A DNA stretch of 64,000 nucleotides from NCBI RefSeq assembly GCF_000495855.1, contig NZ_AWGF01000004.1, positions 124,001 to 188,000 on the forward strand, written 5' to 3'. The stretch is from Asticcacaulis sp. YBE204. Lineage in GTDB: Bacteria > Pseudomonadota > Alphaproteobacteria > Caulobacterales > Caulobacteraceae. The translations under genes were made by a program, and so were the position numbers. The notes beneath the pieces were generated by a model. That model was not told where the DNA came from. It ran no database searches and worked only from the letters and a program-made list of their open reading frames with translations. Below, piece by piece: positions 1 through 6,902 of this stretch. How positions within the stretch are numbered: the first letter of the stretch is position 1; each line of letters starts with the position of its first letter.

Positions 1-24
1 CAGGGGAGAGGGGGCAGGAATGAA

Positions 25-891
25 ATGACCGAAACGACCGACCTGACCCTCGTCAAAGCCTGGAACGGCGCGCAAAAGCGCCTCAAGGCCGCCCATATCG
101 ATTCCCCGGCCATCGACGCGCGTCTGCTGCTCGAAGCCGCGACCGGCTTTACGCGCACGGATATCATCACCGATCCGTACAAGCTGATCACGCCGGAACA
201 GAACGCCAAACTCGACGACTATCTCAGCCGCCGCGAAAAGCGTGTGCCCGTCGCGCGCATCCTCGGCCGGAAGGGTTTCTGGAAGCTGTTGCTCAACCTG
301 TCGCCCGCCGTGCTGGTGCCGCGCCCTGAGACCGAGTGTCTGGTCGACATGATCCTCAAGACCACGACCCCGGATCAGGCCTTTACCGTGGCCGATCTCG
401 GCGTCGGTTCCGGCGCCATCCTGCTGTCGATCCTCTCTGAGCGTCCCGCAGCGAAGGGCCTTGGCACCGACGTGTCCGAAGAGGCTCTGGCCGTGGCACG
501 CGACAACGCCGCCAATCTGGGTATCGGCAATCGGGCGGCCTTCCTGCGCACCTCGTGGGCGTCGGGACTGGACGATGAAAGCTTCGACTACGTGGCGTCG
601 AACCCGCCCTATATCCAGTCGCACGTCATCCCGACCCTCGATCCGGAGGTCAAGGACCACGACCCGATCCTGGCGCTCGATGGCGGCGAATCGGGGCTGG
701 ACGCCTATATCGACCTGGTCCCCGACCTCTACCGCATCCTGAAAAAGGGCGGCGGGGCGTGGCTGGAGATCGGCTACGATCAGTCCGCAGCCGTCGAAGG
801 CCTGATGAAAAAGGCCGGTTTCTTCAATGTGACGACGTTCAAGGACCTGTCGGATCAGCCGCGCATCGTCGTCGGAACGAAGATCGCCTAG
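25..891 (+). CDS. prmC: Peptide chain release factor N5-glutamine methyltransferase PrmC
   Basis: SAM-dependent methyltransferase that methylates the glutamine of the GGQ motif in release factors RF1/RF2 in the cytoplasm. The 288 residues have the family layout: an N-terminal helical substrate domain, a PRPETE motif at about residues 99-104, a glycine-rich SAM loop (DLGVGSGA, about 122-129), and the diagnostic NPPY catalytic motif at 193-196. The ATG at 25 lies in a purine-rich run and is preceded by TGA codons at 21 and 26, so an upstream gene could end here. In alphaproteobacteria prfA usually sits upstream and a DUF4167 gene downstream; the latter is present. A hairpin repeat begins directly at the stop codon. 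Confidence 0.95.
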   Translation: MTETTDLTLVKAWNGAQKRLKAAHIDSPAIDARLLLEAATGFTRTDIITDPYKLITPEQNAKLDDYLSRREKRVPVARILGRKGFWKLLLNLSPAVLVPRPETECLVDMILKTTTPDQAFTVADLGVGSGAILLSILSERPAAKGLGTDVSEEALAVARDNAANLGIGNRAAFLRTSWASGLDDESFDYVASNPPYIQSHVIPTLDPEVKDHDPILALDGGESGLDAYIDLVPDLYRILKKGGGAWLEIGYDQSAAVEGLMKKAGFFNVTTFKDLSDQPRIVVGTKIA

Positions 892-939
892 AGCGATATG
901 CCGAAAAGTGTGCAGCGGTTTTCGGCTACAATATCGCGA
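891..939. repeat. Two-stem hairpin repeat (family C, copy 1)
   Basis: The outer stem is GCGATAT (893-899) with ATATCGC (931-937); the inner stem is CCGAAAA (901-907) with TTTTCGG (919-925), around a GTGTGCAGCGG loop. The same loop, in the opposite orientation and with different but still complementary stems, recurs at 6404-6447, 6458-6501 and 54322-54364. The copy starts at the prmC stop codon and may act as a 3'-end structure, but it has no following T-run. Confidence 0.8.
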
Positions 940-950
940 CCACTTAACAG

Positions 951-996
951 TTTCCGCGCCGGTTCGCGAAATTTCGCTTGGAAACCGGCGCGGAAA
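951..996. repeat. Perfect 14-bp inverted repeat
   Basis: TTTCCGCGCCGGTT (951-964) pairs exactly with AACCGGCGCGGAAA (983-996). The spacer itself contains the palindrome GCGAAATTTCGC (966-977). No T-run follows, so a simple intrinsic terminator is unlikely. It lies between the family C hairpin and the DUF4167 leader, in the 424-base gap after prmC. Confidence 0.75.
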
Positions 997-1122
997 AGGC
1001 TAACACTACCCGGTCTCCCGCATTCATGGTTCGACGGCCGGACGGTTACGCCCGCCCTAAAGGACTTGTTTAGGCTTATCACCTAGGCTTCGTGAGCGAG
1101 ACCCTGACGCGCAATCCTATAT

Positions 1123-1254
1123 CTTGTGCGACAAGCAAAGGCACCTGTGAGGGGGGCAATCGCCCGGTACAGGTCAAACCCCATAAAACGGCTGACGCTC
1201 AGAACACACCTCCAGATTCCAAGGCCCGCACCGGACAAAACGCCTTCCGGCCTT
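1123..1254 (+). other. Candidate structured leader upstream of the DUF4167 gene
   Basis: Several short hairpins follow one another: CTTGT/ACAAG (1123-1135); ACCTGT/ACAGGT (1143-1174) enclosing GGGC/GCCC (1154-1165); CTGA/TCAG (1192-1202); AAGGCC/GGCCTT (1221-1254). No ORF in the stretch looks real. It could be a structured 5' leader or a small RNA. I do not recognise an Rfam family, and chance structure in GC-rich DNA is possible. Confidence 0.3.
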
Positions 1255-1315
1255 GTGCAACATAATTAATTCGCACCCGCGCGTTTGAGGCGGGGCCTGC
1301 ATACGGTTACATCAC

Positions 1316-2413
1316 ATGAAAGATTTTCGGGGTATGAAACGGCAACGCAGCCGGAATCGCAAACCCACTGGCAATCAGCAGAACAACAACCCGAATCGTG
1401 CCTACGAATCGAACGGCCCCGATACGACCAAGGTGCGCGGCAACGCGCAGACCATCTACGAAAAGTATCAGCAGCTGGCGCGCGACGCCAATTCGTCGGG
1501 CGACCGGGTTCTGGCAGAAAACTATCTTCAGCACGCCGAGCACTATTTCCGCCTGATCCGTCAGATGCAGCCGAACCGCCCGGTGGCGGAGTTCCTGCAA
1601 CGCGATCCGTTCTCGACCGGCTTCGATTTCGACGAAGAGCTGGACGGCGAACCGGCTCAGGACCAGAGCGACAGCGATAACGATCAGGACACTGACGGCG
1701 GGGACGATCAGCCGCGTTATGACCGCAACGGCGATCGCAGTAACCGCGACCGGAATGACCGTAACAATGGCGAGCGCAACAACAATCGCGACCGTAACGA
1801 CCGGAATAATAATGATCGCTACGAGCGCAATAATCGGGATCGTGACGATCGCAATAACCGCGATCGTAACAACGGCGAGCGTAACAATGAACCTCGTAAC
1901 GACCAGCGCAACGAGCCGCGTCCTGAACGTGAACCACGTGAATTCGTCGCGCGCGACAATGCCCCGCGCGATGTTGCCGAAGGTGAGGGCGGTGGCCGTC
2001 GCGAAAGCCGTCGCGAACGCTATGAGCGCCGCCGTCTGCAACGCCTGAACGAGCAGGAATTTGTCGTCGCCGGGACCGAGCCGCTGGGCGCGCCGTCCCC
2101 CTCGGAAACCTCTGACGTCAACGTCGCCGGGTTCGACGTCGTAACGCCGGAAGCCACGCCAATCGCGCCGGTGGCTGAGGCAACGGTCGAAGCCGCTCCG
2201 AAGCCTGCCCGTGCGCCACGCGCCCGTCCGGTGCCTGTTGCCGAAGCCGATGATCATTCGCATCTGCCGGCCTTCCTGCGCGCGCCTGTGCCGGTGAGTG
2301 CGCCGGTGGAAGCCGAACTGGCTTCGGAAGAGGCGGCACCGAAAAAGCCCCGCGCCCGCCGCAAGAAGCCGGAAGACGCACTTGCCCAAGAGGTCAGCGC
2401 CGACGAGGCCTAA
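1316..2413 (+). CDS. DUF4167 domain protein with Asn/Arg/Asp-rich central region
   Basis: The first ~90 residues match the DUF4167 pattern common next to prfA-prmC in alphaproteobacteria: a basic start (KRQRSRNRK), Asn-rich stretch, then a helical block (YEKYQQLARDAN, NYLQHAEHYFRLI) suggestive of nucleic acid or ribosome association. Residues about 130-205 are low-complexity, built from Asn, Arg and Asp around RNDRNN-type units. The C-terminal third is Ala/Pro-rich with a basic end (KKPRARRKKPEDA). No signal peptide or membrane segment is visible. The function of the family is not established. An in-frame ATG seven codons in (1334) is an alternative start. A strong terminator follows the stop codon. 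Confidence 0.85.
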   Translation: MKDFRGMKRQRSRNRKPTGNQQNNNPNRAYESNGPDTTKVRGNAQTIYEKYQQLARDANSSGDRVLAENYLQHAEHYFRLIRQMQPNRPVAEFLQRDPFSTGFDFDEELDGEPAQDQSDSDNDQDTDGGDDQPRYDRNGDRSNRDRNDRNNGERNNNRDRNDRNNNDRYERNNRDRDDRNNRDRNNGERNNEPRNDQRNEPRPEREPREFVARDNAPRDVAEGEGGGRRESRRERYERRRLQRLNEQEFVVAGTEPLGAPSPSETSDVNVAGFDVVTPEATPIAPVAEATVEAAPKPARAPRARPVPVAEADDHSHLPAFLRAPVPVSAPVEAELASEEAAPKKPRARRKKPEDALAQEVSADEA

Positions 2414-2417
2414 AAAC

Positions 2418-2449
2418 AAAAAAGCGCCCCGGAAACGGGGCGCTTTTTT
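2418..2449. terminator. Bidirectional intrinsic terminator
   Basis: AAAAAAGCGCCCCG (2418-2431), a GAAA loop and CGGGGCGCTTTTTT (2436-2449) form a perfect stem with A- and T-runs on both sides. It serves the DUF4167 gene rightwards and the converging membrane-protein pair leftwards. Confidence 0.95.
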
Positions 2450-3056
2450 AAAATCGACTCCAGTTTGAGAAATTGGGATCAGGCTCGACGACCTCCACGC
2501 CGATGACGGGCGGGGACGGGTTCCACTCGTATCTGACGCGCACCTTGTCACGATCGGCAAGCGGCAGCCGTCTGAGGTGGGCATGGGTTTCAAACAGTCG
2601 TTCGGTCGCAGCACCTAAGGCCGTTTCGTCATCCGCTTTGCACGTGGTCAGGCGGCGACCGGGTGTGATGGCGCAGACAATCGTAACGGCAGCATCCGTC
2701 GGTTTGACCGTGCGCCCCAAAATCGCTGTTGCCTCTGATGCCGTGGGATAGTGAACGAACGCTTTTGGCGGCGTCCACGGCATCGTGTAAGCTTTCAAAG
2801 GGGGCGGAAGGTGCGCCATGGCAGGCCCGCTTTTGACGGGCGTGTCGTAGATCTGCACGGTAATCGGCCCTTTGTTCATATCGCACAGGCATTCGTCATT
2901 AGACGGCAGGTTTTCCATCACAGTCAGCGTGGCGATAGGGAGCAGCGATAATCCCCAGACGTGAGCAACGCCAGATATAAGACTGGTTACGGCAAGGCCT
3001 GCCTTCTCGACAAGACCGGAAGGGTAAGCAAAGCGATCCGCAAGTGCCGTGTTCAT
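2448..3056 (-). CDS. TonB-C-like membrane-anchored protein, second of a paralogous pair
   Basis: 202 residues: a short cytoplasmic start, one hydrophobic segment (about 18-46), then a periplasmic part with a Cys pair (ECLCD, about 56-60), a Pro-rich stretch (PPPLKAYTMPW) and a C-terminal domain. That domain follows the TonB/energy-transducer C-terminal pattern: VTIVCAITPGRRLTTC, a helix, then LFETH and a final RVRYEW strand. The gene overlaps its upstream paralogue by four bases (3053-3056), implying coupled translation. The two proteins share layout and the C-x(12-13)-C spacing in the domain. The role is unknown; the TonB-C resemblance is an inference by eye. Confidence 0.65.
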   Translation of the reverse strand: MNTALADRFAYPSGLVEKAGLAVTSLISGVAHVWGLSLLPIATLTVMENLPSNDECLCDMNKGPITVQIYDTPVKSGPAMAHLPPPLKAYTMPWTPPKAFVHYPTASEATAILGRTVKPTDAAVTIVCAITPGRRLTTCKADDETALGAATERLFETHAHLRRLPLADRDKVRVRYEWNPSPPVIGVEVVEPDPNFSNWSRF

Positions 3057-3622
3057 ACGACGGCCTCCCAGACATAGGTCAGGCGGACGACATAGGGGGC
3101 TGTGGCGGTAATGCCGCCGACCGGCTTGACTTGAGTTGAGGTTTCAAACAGGCGCACGGTGGCCTCGACCAGAGGCGAGGGCGATACGGCGGTGCAATCC
3201 TGCAACCGGCCTTCGGGTGTCGCCGTGCAGGTCACCGTCACAAAGGTGCGTTCGCTGACTACGAGATTGCCGCGCGCCACGGCGGCCTCCGCGCCGGTCG
3301 GGAAATGGACGTAGTCGATATCGGTGGGCTTTGACGCGGCGGATTGTAACCGGGGTGGCGGCGCAATGCAGTCACAAATCCCGTAAATAACGCGGCGCCA
3401 GTCCGGCGGCGGTGCGACTATATCAATCGGAATGCCGCAGTCGCAGATAGGCTCCAGCGGCAGAAGGCAGGTGTCGCTGGCGGAGCACGGCATGGCGCGC
3501 AGATCGGCAAAGGCCAGCCAGTGGACGGCAAGCGCTAGACCTAAGGCTAACAAGCCAATCAGGCTTTGCTGAATAGGCGTGAAGATCGGAGTGTTCGCGC
3601 GATCCAATGCAATGCTGGTCAT
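3053..3622 (-). CDS. TonB-C-like membrane-anchored protein, first of a paralogous pair
   Basis: About 189 residues from the ATG at 3622, chosen because a GAGGAGAGG ribosome site lies nine bases before it; the upstream ATG at 3646 lacks one. One membrane segment (SLIGLLALGLALAVHWLAF) leads to a periplasmic region rich in Cys (CSASDTC, ICDCG, ICDCI), Pro-rich linkers, and a TonB-C-like domain (VTVTCTATPEGRLQDCTA, RLFETS, VVRLTYVWE). It is the first gene of a two-gene operon with 2448-3056. The extra cysteines are not typical of TonB and might form disulfides or bind metal. The function is not recognised. Confidence 0.65.
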   Translation of the reverse strand: MTSIALDRANTPIFTPIQQSLIGLLALGLALAVHWLAFADLRAMPCSASDTCLLPLEPICDCGIPIDIVAPPPDWRRVIYGICDCIAPPPRLQSAASKPTDIDYVHFPTGAEAAVARGNLVVSERTFVTVTCTATPEGRLQDCTAVSPSPLVEATVRLFETSTQVKPVGGITATAPYVVRLTYVWEAVV

Positions 3623-3735
3623 GAACGCCGCCCTCTCCTCATTCACTTAGCGATACAAAGTAGCATGACTGCGCTTTTTGGCAAGCCGCCGTCGCGGGTC
3701 TTGTCTGATGCCGCCGTTTGCTTTAATCGCGCAGC

Positions 3736-5235
3736 ATGACCGAAAACGCCCCCAATACCGCCGAATTCACCGATTTCCGCCCCGAAGCGCGGGCCCCGCG
3801 CGGCTTTGCCGATAAGCGCGCATCGCAGATCGCCATCGAGCGCAAGCTGATCGCCAATGTGTCGAAGGTCTATGAAGACTTCGGCTTCGAGGCCCTGCAA
3901 ACCTCGGCCTTCGAATATGCCGATGCGCTGGGCAAGTTCCTGCCCGACGCCGACCGCCCGAACGTCGGGGTCTTCTCGCTTCAGGACGACGATGAGCAGT
4001 GGATGGCGCTGCGCTACGACCACACGGCGCCGCTGGCGCGGTTCGCGGCGCAGAACTGGGAAACCCTGCCCAAGCCGTTCCGCCGCTACGCCTTCGGGCC
4101 GGTGTGGCGTAACGAAAAGCCGGGGCCGGGGCGTCTGCGCGAATTCATGCAGTGCGACGCCGACACGGTGGGCACCGACCGGCCGGAAGCCGATGCCGAA
4201 ATCATCGCGCTGGCGGTTGCAGGCTTCAAGGCCAATGCCTTGCCGACCGTGCTGCGCATCAATAACCGCAAGCTGCTTAACGGGCTTCTGTCGTCGTTGG
4301 GCGTCGACAGCGCCGGTCAGCAGATGGGCGTCCTGCGCGCCATCGACAAGCTGGAGCGTCTAGGCCTCGACGGCGTGCAATTGCTGCTCGGCGGCGGACG
4401 CAAGGACGAGTCGGGCGATTTCACCAAGGGCGCGGGCCTCAACGACGCCGCCATTGCCGCCGTGCTGAGTTTCGTTGCCGCCGGTCGTGACGCTTCGGGC
4501 GGGCAGGCCGAACGCGGCGCGGTGCTGGACAAGCTTGCCGCCGTGCTGGCCAATTCGCCGGAAGGGCAGGCGGGGCTTGAGGACCTGTCGCGCATTTCGA
4601 CGGCGCTGACCGGTCTTGGCGTCGCCGAATCGGAAGCCCTGTTCGATCCGTCGATCGTGCGTGGGCTGGAATACTATACCGGCGCGGTGTTCGAGGCCGA
4701 ACTGCTGATGGAGACGCGCGACGACAAGGGCAACCTCGTCAAGTTCGGCTCGGTCGGCGGTGGCGGGCGCTATGACGATCTGGTGGCACGGTTCACCGGG
4801 CAAAGCGTCCCGGCGACGGGCTTTTCGTTCGGCGTGTCGCGTCTGGCGGCGGCCTTGGCGCTCGCGGAAACCGGTGCGGTGCAGCCCGTGCGCGGCCCGA
4901 TCGTCATCATCGCGTTTTCCGAGTCGGATATGGGCGAATATTTCAAACTGGCCGCCGAAATTCGTGCCGCCGGGCTCGCCGTCGAGGTGTATCTGGGGCG
5001 TTCGGGCATGAAGGCACAGATGAAATACGCCGATCGCCGTTTGTCGCCCGCCGCCGTCATGCTGGGTGGCGATGAGCTGGCAAATGGTACCGTAACCATC
5101 AAGGATCTCGATCAGGGGCGCGAACTGGCCGGTAAAATTTCCGACAATAAGGAATGGCGCGAAGCCCGTCCGGGGCAAGTTACCTTGCCGCGTGCCGAGG
5201 CGATCAACCATTTGAAATCTATCGTAAATGGTTAA
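3736..5235 (+). CDS. hisS: Histidyl-tRNA synthetase (alphaproteobacterial long type)
   Basis: Class II synthetase charging tRNA-His in the cytoplasm. In the 499 residues: motif 2 (GPVWRNEKPGPGR, residues 121-133, then EFMQCDADTVG), the HisA motif (VRGLEYYTG), motif 3 (GGGRYDD and ATGFSFGVSRL) and a C-terminal anticodon-binding domain (VIIAFSESD through HLKSIV). The HisA and motif 3 elements argue for the synthetase rather than the paralogue HisZ. The length suits alphaproteobacterial HisRS, longer than the E. coli enzyme. The motif 2 loop reads KPGPGR where E. coli has RPQKGR, in line with alphaproteobacterial enzymes that do not require the extra G-1 of tRNA-His. The gene stands alone, with its own short intergenic promoter region. 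Confidence 0.93.
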   Translation: MTENAPNTAEFTDFRPEARAPRGFADKRASQIAIERKLIANVSKVYEDFGFEALQTSAFEYADALGKFLPDADRPNVGVFSLQDDDEQWMALRYDHTAPLARFAAQNWETLPKPFRRYAFGPVWRNEKPGPGRLREFMQCDADTVGTDRPEADAEIIALAVAGFKANALPTVLRINNRKLLNGLLSSLGVDSAGQQMGVLRAIDKLERLGLDGVQLLLGGGRKDESGDFTKGAGLNDAAIAAVLSFVAAGRDASGGQAERGAVLDKLAAVLANSPEGQAGLEDLSRISTALTGLGVAESEALFDPSIVRGLEYYTGAVFEAELLMETRDDKGNLVKFGSVGGGGRYDDLVARFTGQSVPATGFSFGVSRLAAALALAETGAVQPVRGPIVIIAFSESDMGEYFKLAAEIRAAGLAVEVYLGRSGMKAQMKYADRRLSPAAVMLGGDELANGTVTIKDLDQGRELAGKISDNKEWREARPGQVTLPRAEAINHLKSIVNG

Positions 5236-5250
5236 TCGCTTTTCGTAGCG

Positions 5251-5265
5251 TTAACTTCGGCTTAA
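5251..5265. promoter_or_regulatory. CtrA-like box TTAA-N7-TTAA
   Basis: TTAA (5251-5254) and TTAA (5262-5265) are separated by exactly seven bases, the spacing of the Caulobacter CtrA recognition site. It lies just after hisS and upstream of promoter-like elements that no protein gene follows, so a candidate target is the sRNA at about 5397-5516. A chance match is possible. Confidence 0.4.
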
Positions 5266-5305
5266 GAATGACATCGCTGTCAATTATGTGGCGTGTCTTT
5301 ATGGT

Positions 5306-5390
5306 TTTTTGACATAACCGCAAGCTGTCGGATTATTTTTGACATAATGCGATAAAAGGCGTTGACACAGCCTCCAAAAAGCTGTTTTCT
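5306..5390 (+). promoter_or_regulatory. Cluster of three TTGACA boxes; putative promoter
   Basis: The 12-mer TTTTTGACATAA occurs at 5306-5317 and 5336-5347, and a third TTGACA at 5362-5367. The last is followed after 17 bases by TTTTCT (5385-5390), a weak -10 candidate. Hexamer spacings are 30 and 23 bases. This region lies between the converging ends of hisS and tetR, so it points to a separate transcript. Confidence 0.45.
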
Positions 5391-5396
5391 CTGGCC

Positions 5397-5516
5397 TCAA
5401 GAGAACGGAACTTCGCCAGAGAGATGAAGTCAGTTCCCGGCGTTTCGGGGAGGAAACGCTCTTTAAAACAGAAGAGGCCCGGCAGTGTGTTTATCCCCCA
5501 TTGCCGGGCCTTTCTA
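5397..5516 (+). ncRNA. Candidate small RNA between hisS and tetR
   Basis: The stretch has a promoter-like region upstream, no credible ORF, and a series of stems: GGAAC (5407-5411) with GTTCC (5433-5437), GCGTTTC/GAAACGC around GGGGAG (about 5440-5459), and the intrinsic terminator at 5475-5511. Read on the other strand, the middle loop would present CTCCCC, an anti-ribosome-site sequence. I do not recognise an RNA family. Strand and 5' end are inferred from the terminator and TTGACA boxes. Confidence 0.45.
5475..5516 (+). terminator. Intrinsic terminator
   Basis: AGGCCCGGCA (5475-5484) pairs perfectly with TGCCGGGCCT (5502-5511), followed by TTCTAATTT. It may end the sRNA candidate rightwards and tetR transcription leftwards (TCTTCTGTTTT on that side). 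Confidence 0.8.
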
Positions 5517-5573
5517 ATTTCAGATTCCGGAATTAACAGGGTTAATTCTGACGCATCTGTCAATTTTTTTAAA

Positions 5574-6197
5574 TCAGGCCGAGACATCCTTGCAGGCGGC
5601 GCGCACCAGCCAGCGAATCTGCGCGGCCAGTGCCTGAGGCGGGACAGCGATCAGACGTTCTTCCAGACCGATGACCACAATCCCATGCACGGCGGCAAAC
5701 AGGGTTCGCGCGACCAGCGTCCGTTCCATCTCCGACTTATCCGGCATCAGACCCGACATGGGCGTATTCATGTGACGGAACAGGCCCAACTGCGCCGCAA
5801 CGTTCCATTCCGGCAGATCGGGATTTTTCAGTCGCATCTCGAACAGCGCGCGCCACAATTGCAGGTTCTGCCGGGCGAAATCATAATAGGCCAGAGCGAT
5901 AGCCTGCAATTGCGCGGCGGGTTCGTCGGCGGTCGCGGCCCCGGCCTCGAGCGCGGCATCAAGACGCCCCATAGTCCTCTGCGCCAGCCGGAGCATCAGA
6001 TCGTCCATATCGGCGACGATATTATAGAGCCCGCCCAGCGCAATGCCGATATCTCCGGCCAGATCGCGCGCCTTCAACGCCGCAACACCGTCGGCAACAA
6101 TACGCGCTTCGGCAGCCTGCATCAGGGCTTCGAACTGGGCTTCGCGGCGGCGCGTGGTGGCGGACGGTTTGGCGGCGGTGTCGGGCGTATCAGTCAC
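5574..6197 (-). CDS. TetR/AcrR-family transcriptional regulator
   Basis: An N-terminal helix-turn-helix of TetR type is seen (AEARIVADGVAALKARDLAGDIGIALGGLYNIVADMDDLM), followed by an all-helical ligand and dimer domain with the WRALFEMRL segment typical of the WHG-type C-terminal domain. The ORF runs open upstream to 6254, but that part overlaps the operator palindromes and its first codon would be TTG. The GTG at 6197 is therefore the likelier start, giving 207 residues; no strong ribosome site is visible. Three TGAAC-N3-GTTCA palindromes just upstream suggest autoregulation. The ligand is unknown. Confidence 0.85.
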   Translation of the reverse strand: MTDTPDTAAKPSATTRRREAQFEALMQAAEARIVADGVAALKARDLAGDIGIALGGLYNIVADMDDLMLRLAQRTMGRLDAALEAGAATADEPAAQLQAIALAYYDFARQNLQLWRALFEMRLKNPDLPEWNVAAQLGLFRHMNTPMSGLMPDKSEMERTLVARTLFAAVHGIVVIGLEERLIAVPPQALAAQIRWLVRAACKDVSA

Positions 6198-6218
6198 TGG
6201 GTCACTCAAAAAATAATT

Positions 6219-6288
6219 TGAACAATGTTCATTTTTACATTGAACAAAGTTCAAATGTGCGCTACATCAGAATTGTGAACGGCGTTCA
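6219..6288. promoter_or_regulatory. Three TetR-type operators TGAAC-N3-GTTCA
   Basis: Identical 5-bp arms with three-base spacers occur at 6219-6231 (aat), 6241-6253 (aaa) and 6276-6288 (ggc). The first two are 22 bp apart, about two helical turns, and extend to TTGAAC...GTTCAA in the second. They lie directly upstream of tetR (leftward) and about 280 bp upstream of the small membrane gene (rightward). This is most simply read as the operator of the TetR protein. Confidence 0.75.
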
Positions 6289-6396
6289 TAACATATGTTG
6301 TCCCCGTGTTAAAGGGCGCAGTTCACACACTCCGGGGGGCCGGAGCGAGGGGGAGGGCGGAACGGTTCCCAGCCGTTTCGCCCCAACTCTTCATCT

Positions 6397-6504
6397 CTTA
6401 GTCGCGCATCTAATTCCAAAAACCGCTGCACACTTTTTGGGATGCGCTTTCTTAGTCGCGCATCTGATTCCAAAAACCGCTGCACACTTTTTGGGATGCG
6501 CTTT
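6397..6504. repeat. Tandem 54-bp duplication of family C hairpin (copies 2 and 3)
   Basis: Units 6397-6450 and 6451-6504 differ at one base only (A at 6412, G at 6466). Each holds a hairpin GCGCATC...GATGCGC enclosing CCAAAAA...TTTTTGG with loop CCGCTGCACAC, the reverse complement of the loop in copy 1. The hairpins are at 6404-6447 and 6458-6501. The duplication lies between the tetR operators and the membrane gene at 6566. The rest of the 6289-6565 gap shows nothing I can assign. Confidence 0.9.
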
Positions 6505-6565
6505 TCCGAGCCACACGCGCGGGCTGTTCAGGGCGCGGTTCTTTCATCCAAAAGGGTGTCGTCTC

Positions 6566-6802
6566 ATGGTTCGCTTTCAAAATTCCGCTCGTACGATCAT
6601 GCTGGCCGGAGGTGGTCTGGCACTGGCACCGCTGTTGATGGTCTATGTCGTACTGGCCAGGTTTCAGGGCGGCATGTCGCCCGCCAACGACATGTTCGGT
6701 CACCTCGACCGCTATATGATCCAGGCCGAAATCGGCGGCGCCTTGCTGGCCGCGGGGGTTGTTTTGCGACTCATAGGTTTATCACTGTCGCGCAAAGACT
6801 GA
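6566..6802 (+). CDS. Small two-helix membrane protein
   Basis: 78 residues starting at the ATG at 6566, preceded by AAAGGG. Two hydrophobic helices (about 11-28, MLAGGGLALAPLLMVYVVL, and about 54-70, GGALLAAGVVLRLIGLSL) are joined by a polar loop, ending in a basic SRKD tail. An open frame continues upstream through the repeat duplication, but that part is not believable as protein. The function is unknown. The position downstream of the TetR operators hints at control by that regulator, although the repeat pair lies between. Confidence 0.6.
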   Translation: MVRFQNSARTIMLAGGGLALAPLLMVYVVLARFQGGMSPANDMFGHLDRYMIQAEIGGALLAAGVVLRLIGLSLSRKD

Positions 6803-6843
6803 TTCTGTGATCCAATAGCAGCACTTACCCGTATTACGGCTTA

Positions 6844-6856
6844 GCACTTGCAGTGC
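6844..6856. promoter_or_regulatory. Small palindrome upstream of the XRE gene
   Basis: GCACT-TGC-AGTGC forms a 5-bp-arm palindrome about 45 bases before the XRE start codon, a position suited to autorepression. Short palindromes of this size can arise by chance. Confidence 0.35.
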
Positions 6857-6902
6857 AACCGTAAGGCACGCGTAATGTGTCGCAAATTGGTATGAGTACA
6901 GA

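Noticed and set aside
1-24. Identification of prfA upstream of prmC
   Set aside because: Only 24 bases are present; the stretch could equally be the end of a family B repeat, so the expected prfA cannot be confirmed.
461-742. Long open frames in other phases inside prmC and most other GC-rich genes
   Set aside because: They are shadows of the true reading frame in GC-rich DNA: no ribosome site, biased composition (Arg/Pro/Ala-rich) and overlap with recognised genes.
1307-2614. 435-codon minus-strand frame over the DUF4167 gene with long Ile/Val runs
   Set aside because: It is the complement of the Asn/Arg/Asp low-complexity region; its hydrophobic runs are a by-product of that composition.
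6218-6565. N-terminal extension of the small membrane protein at 6566
   Set aside because: It would translate the operators and the tandem hairpin repeat, giving a duplicated HLIPKTAAHFLGCAF peptide; the ATG at 6566 has its own ribosome site.
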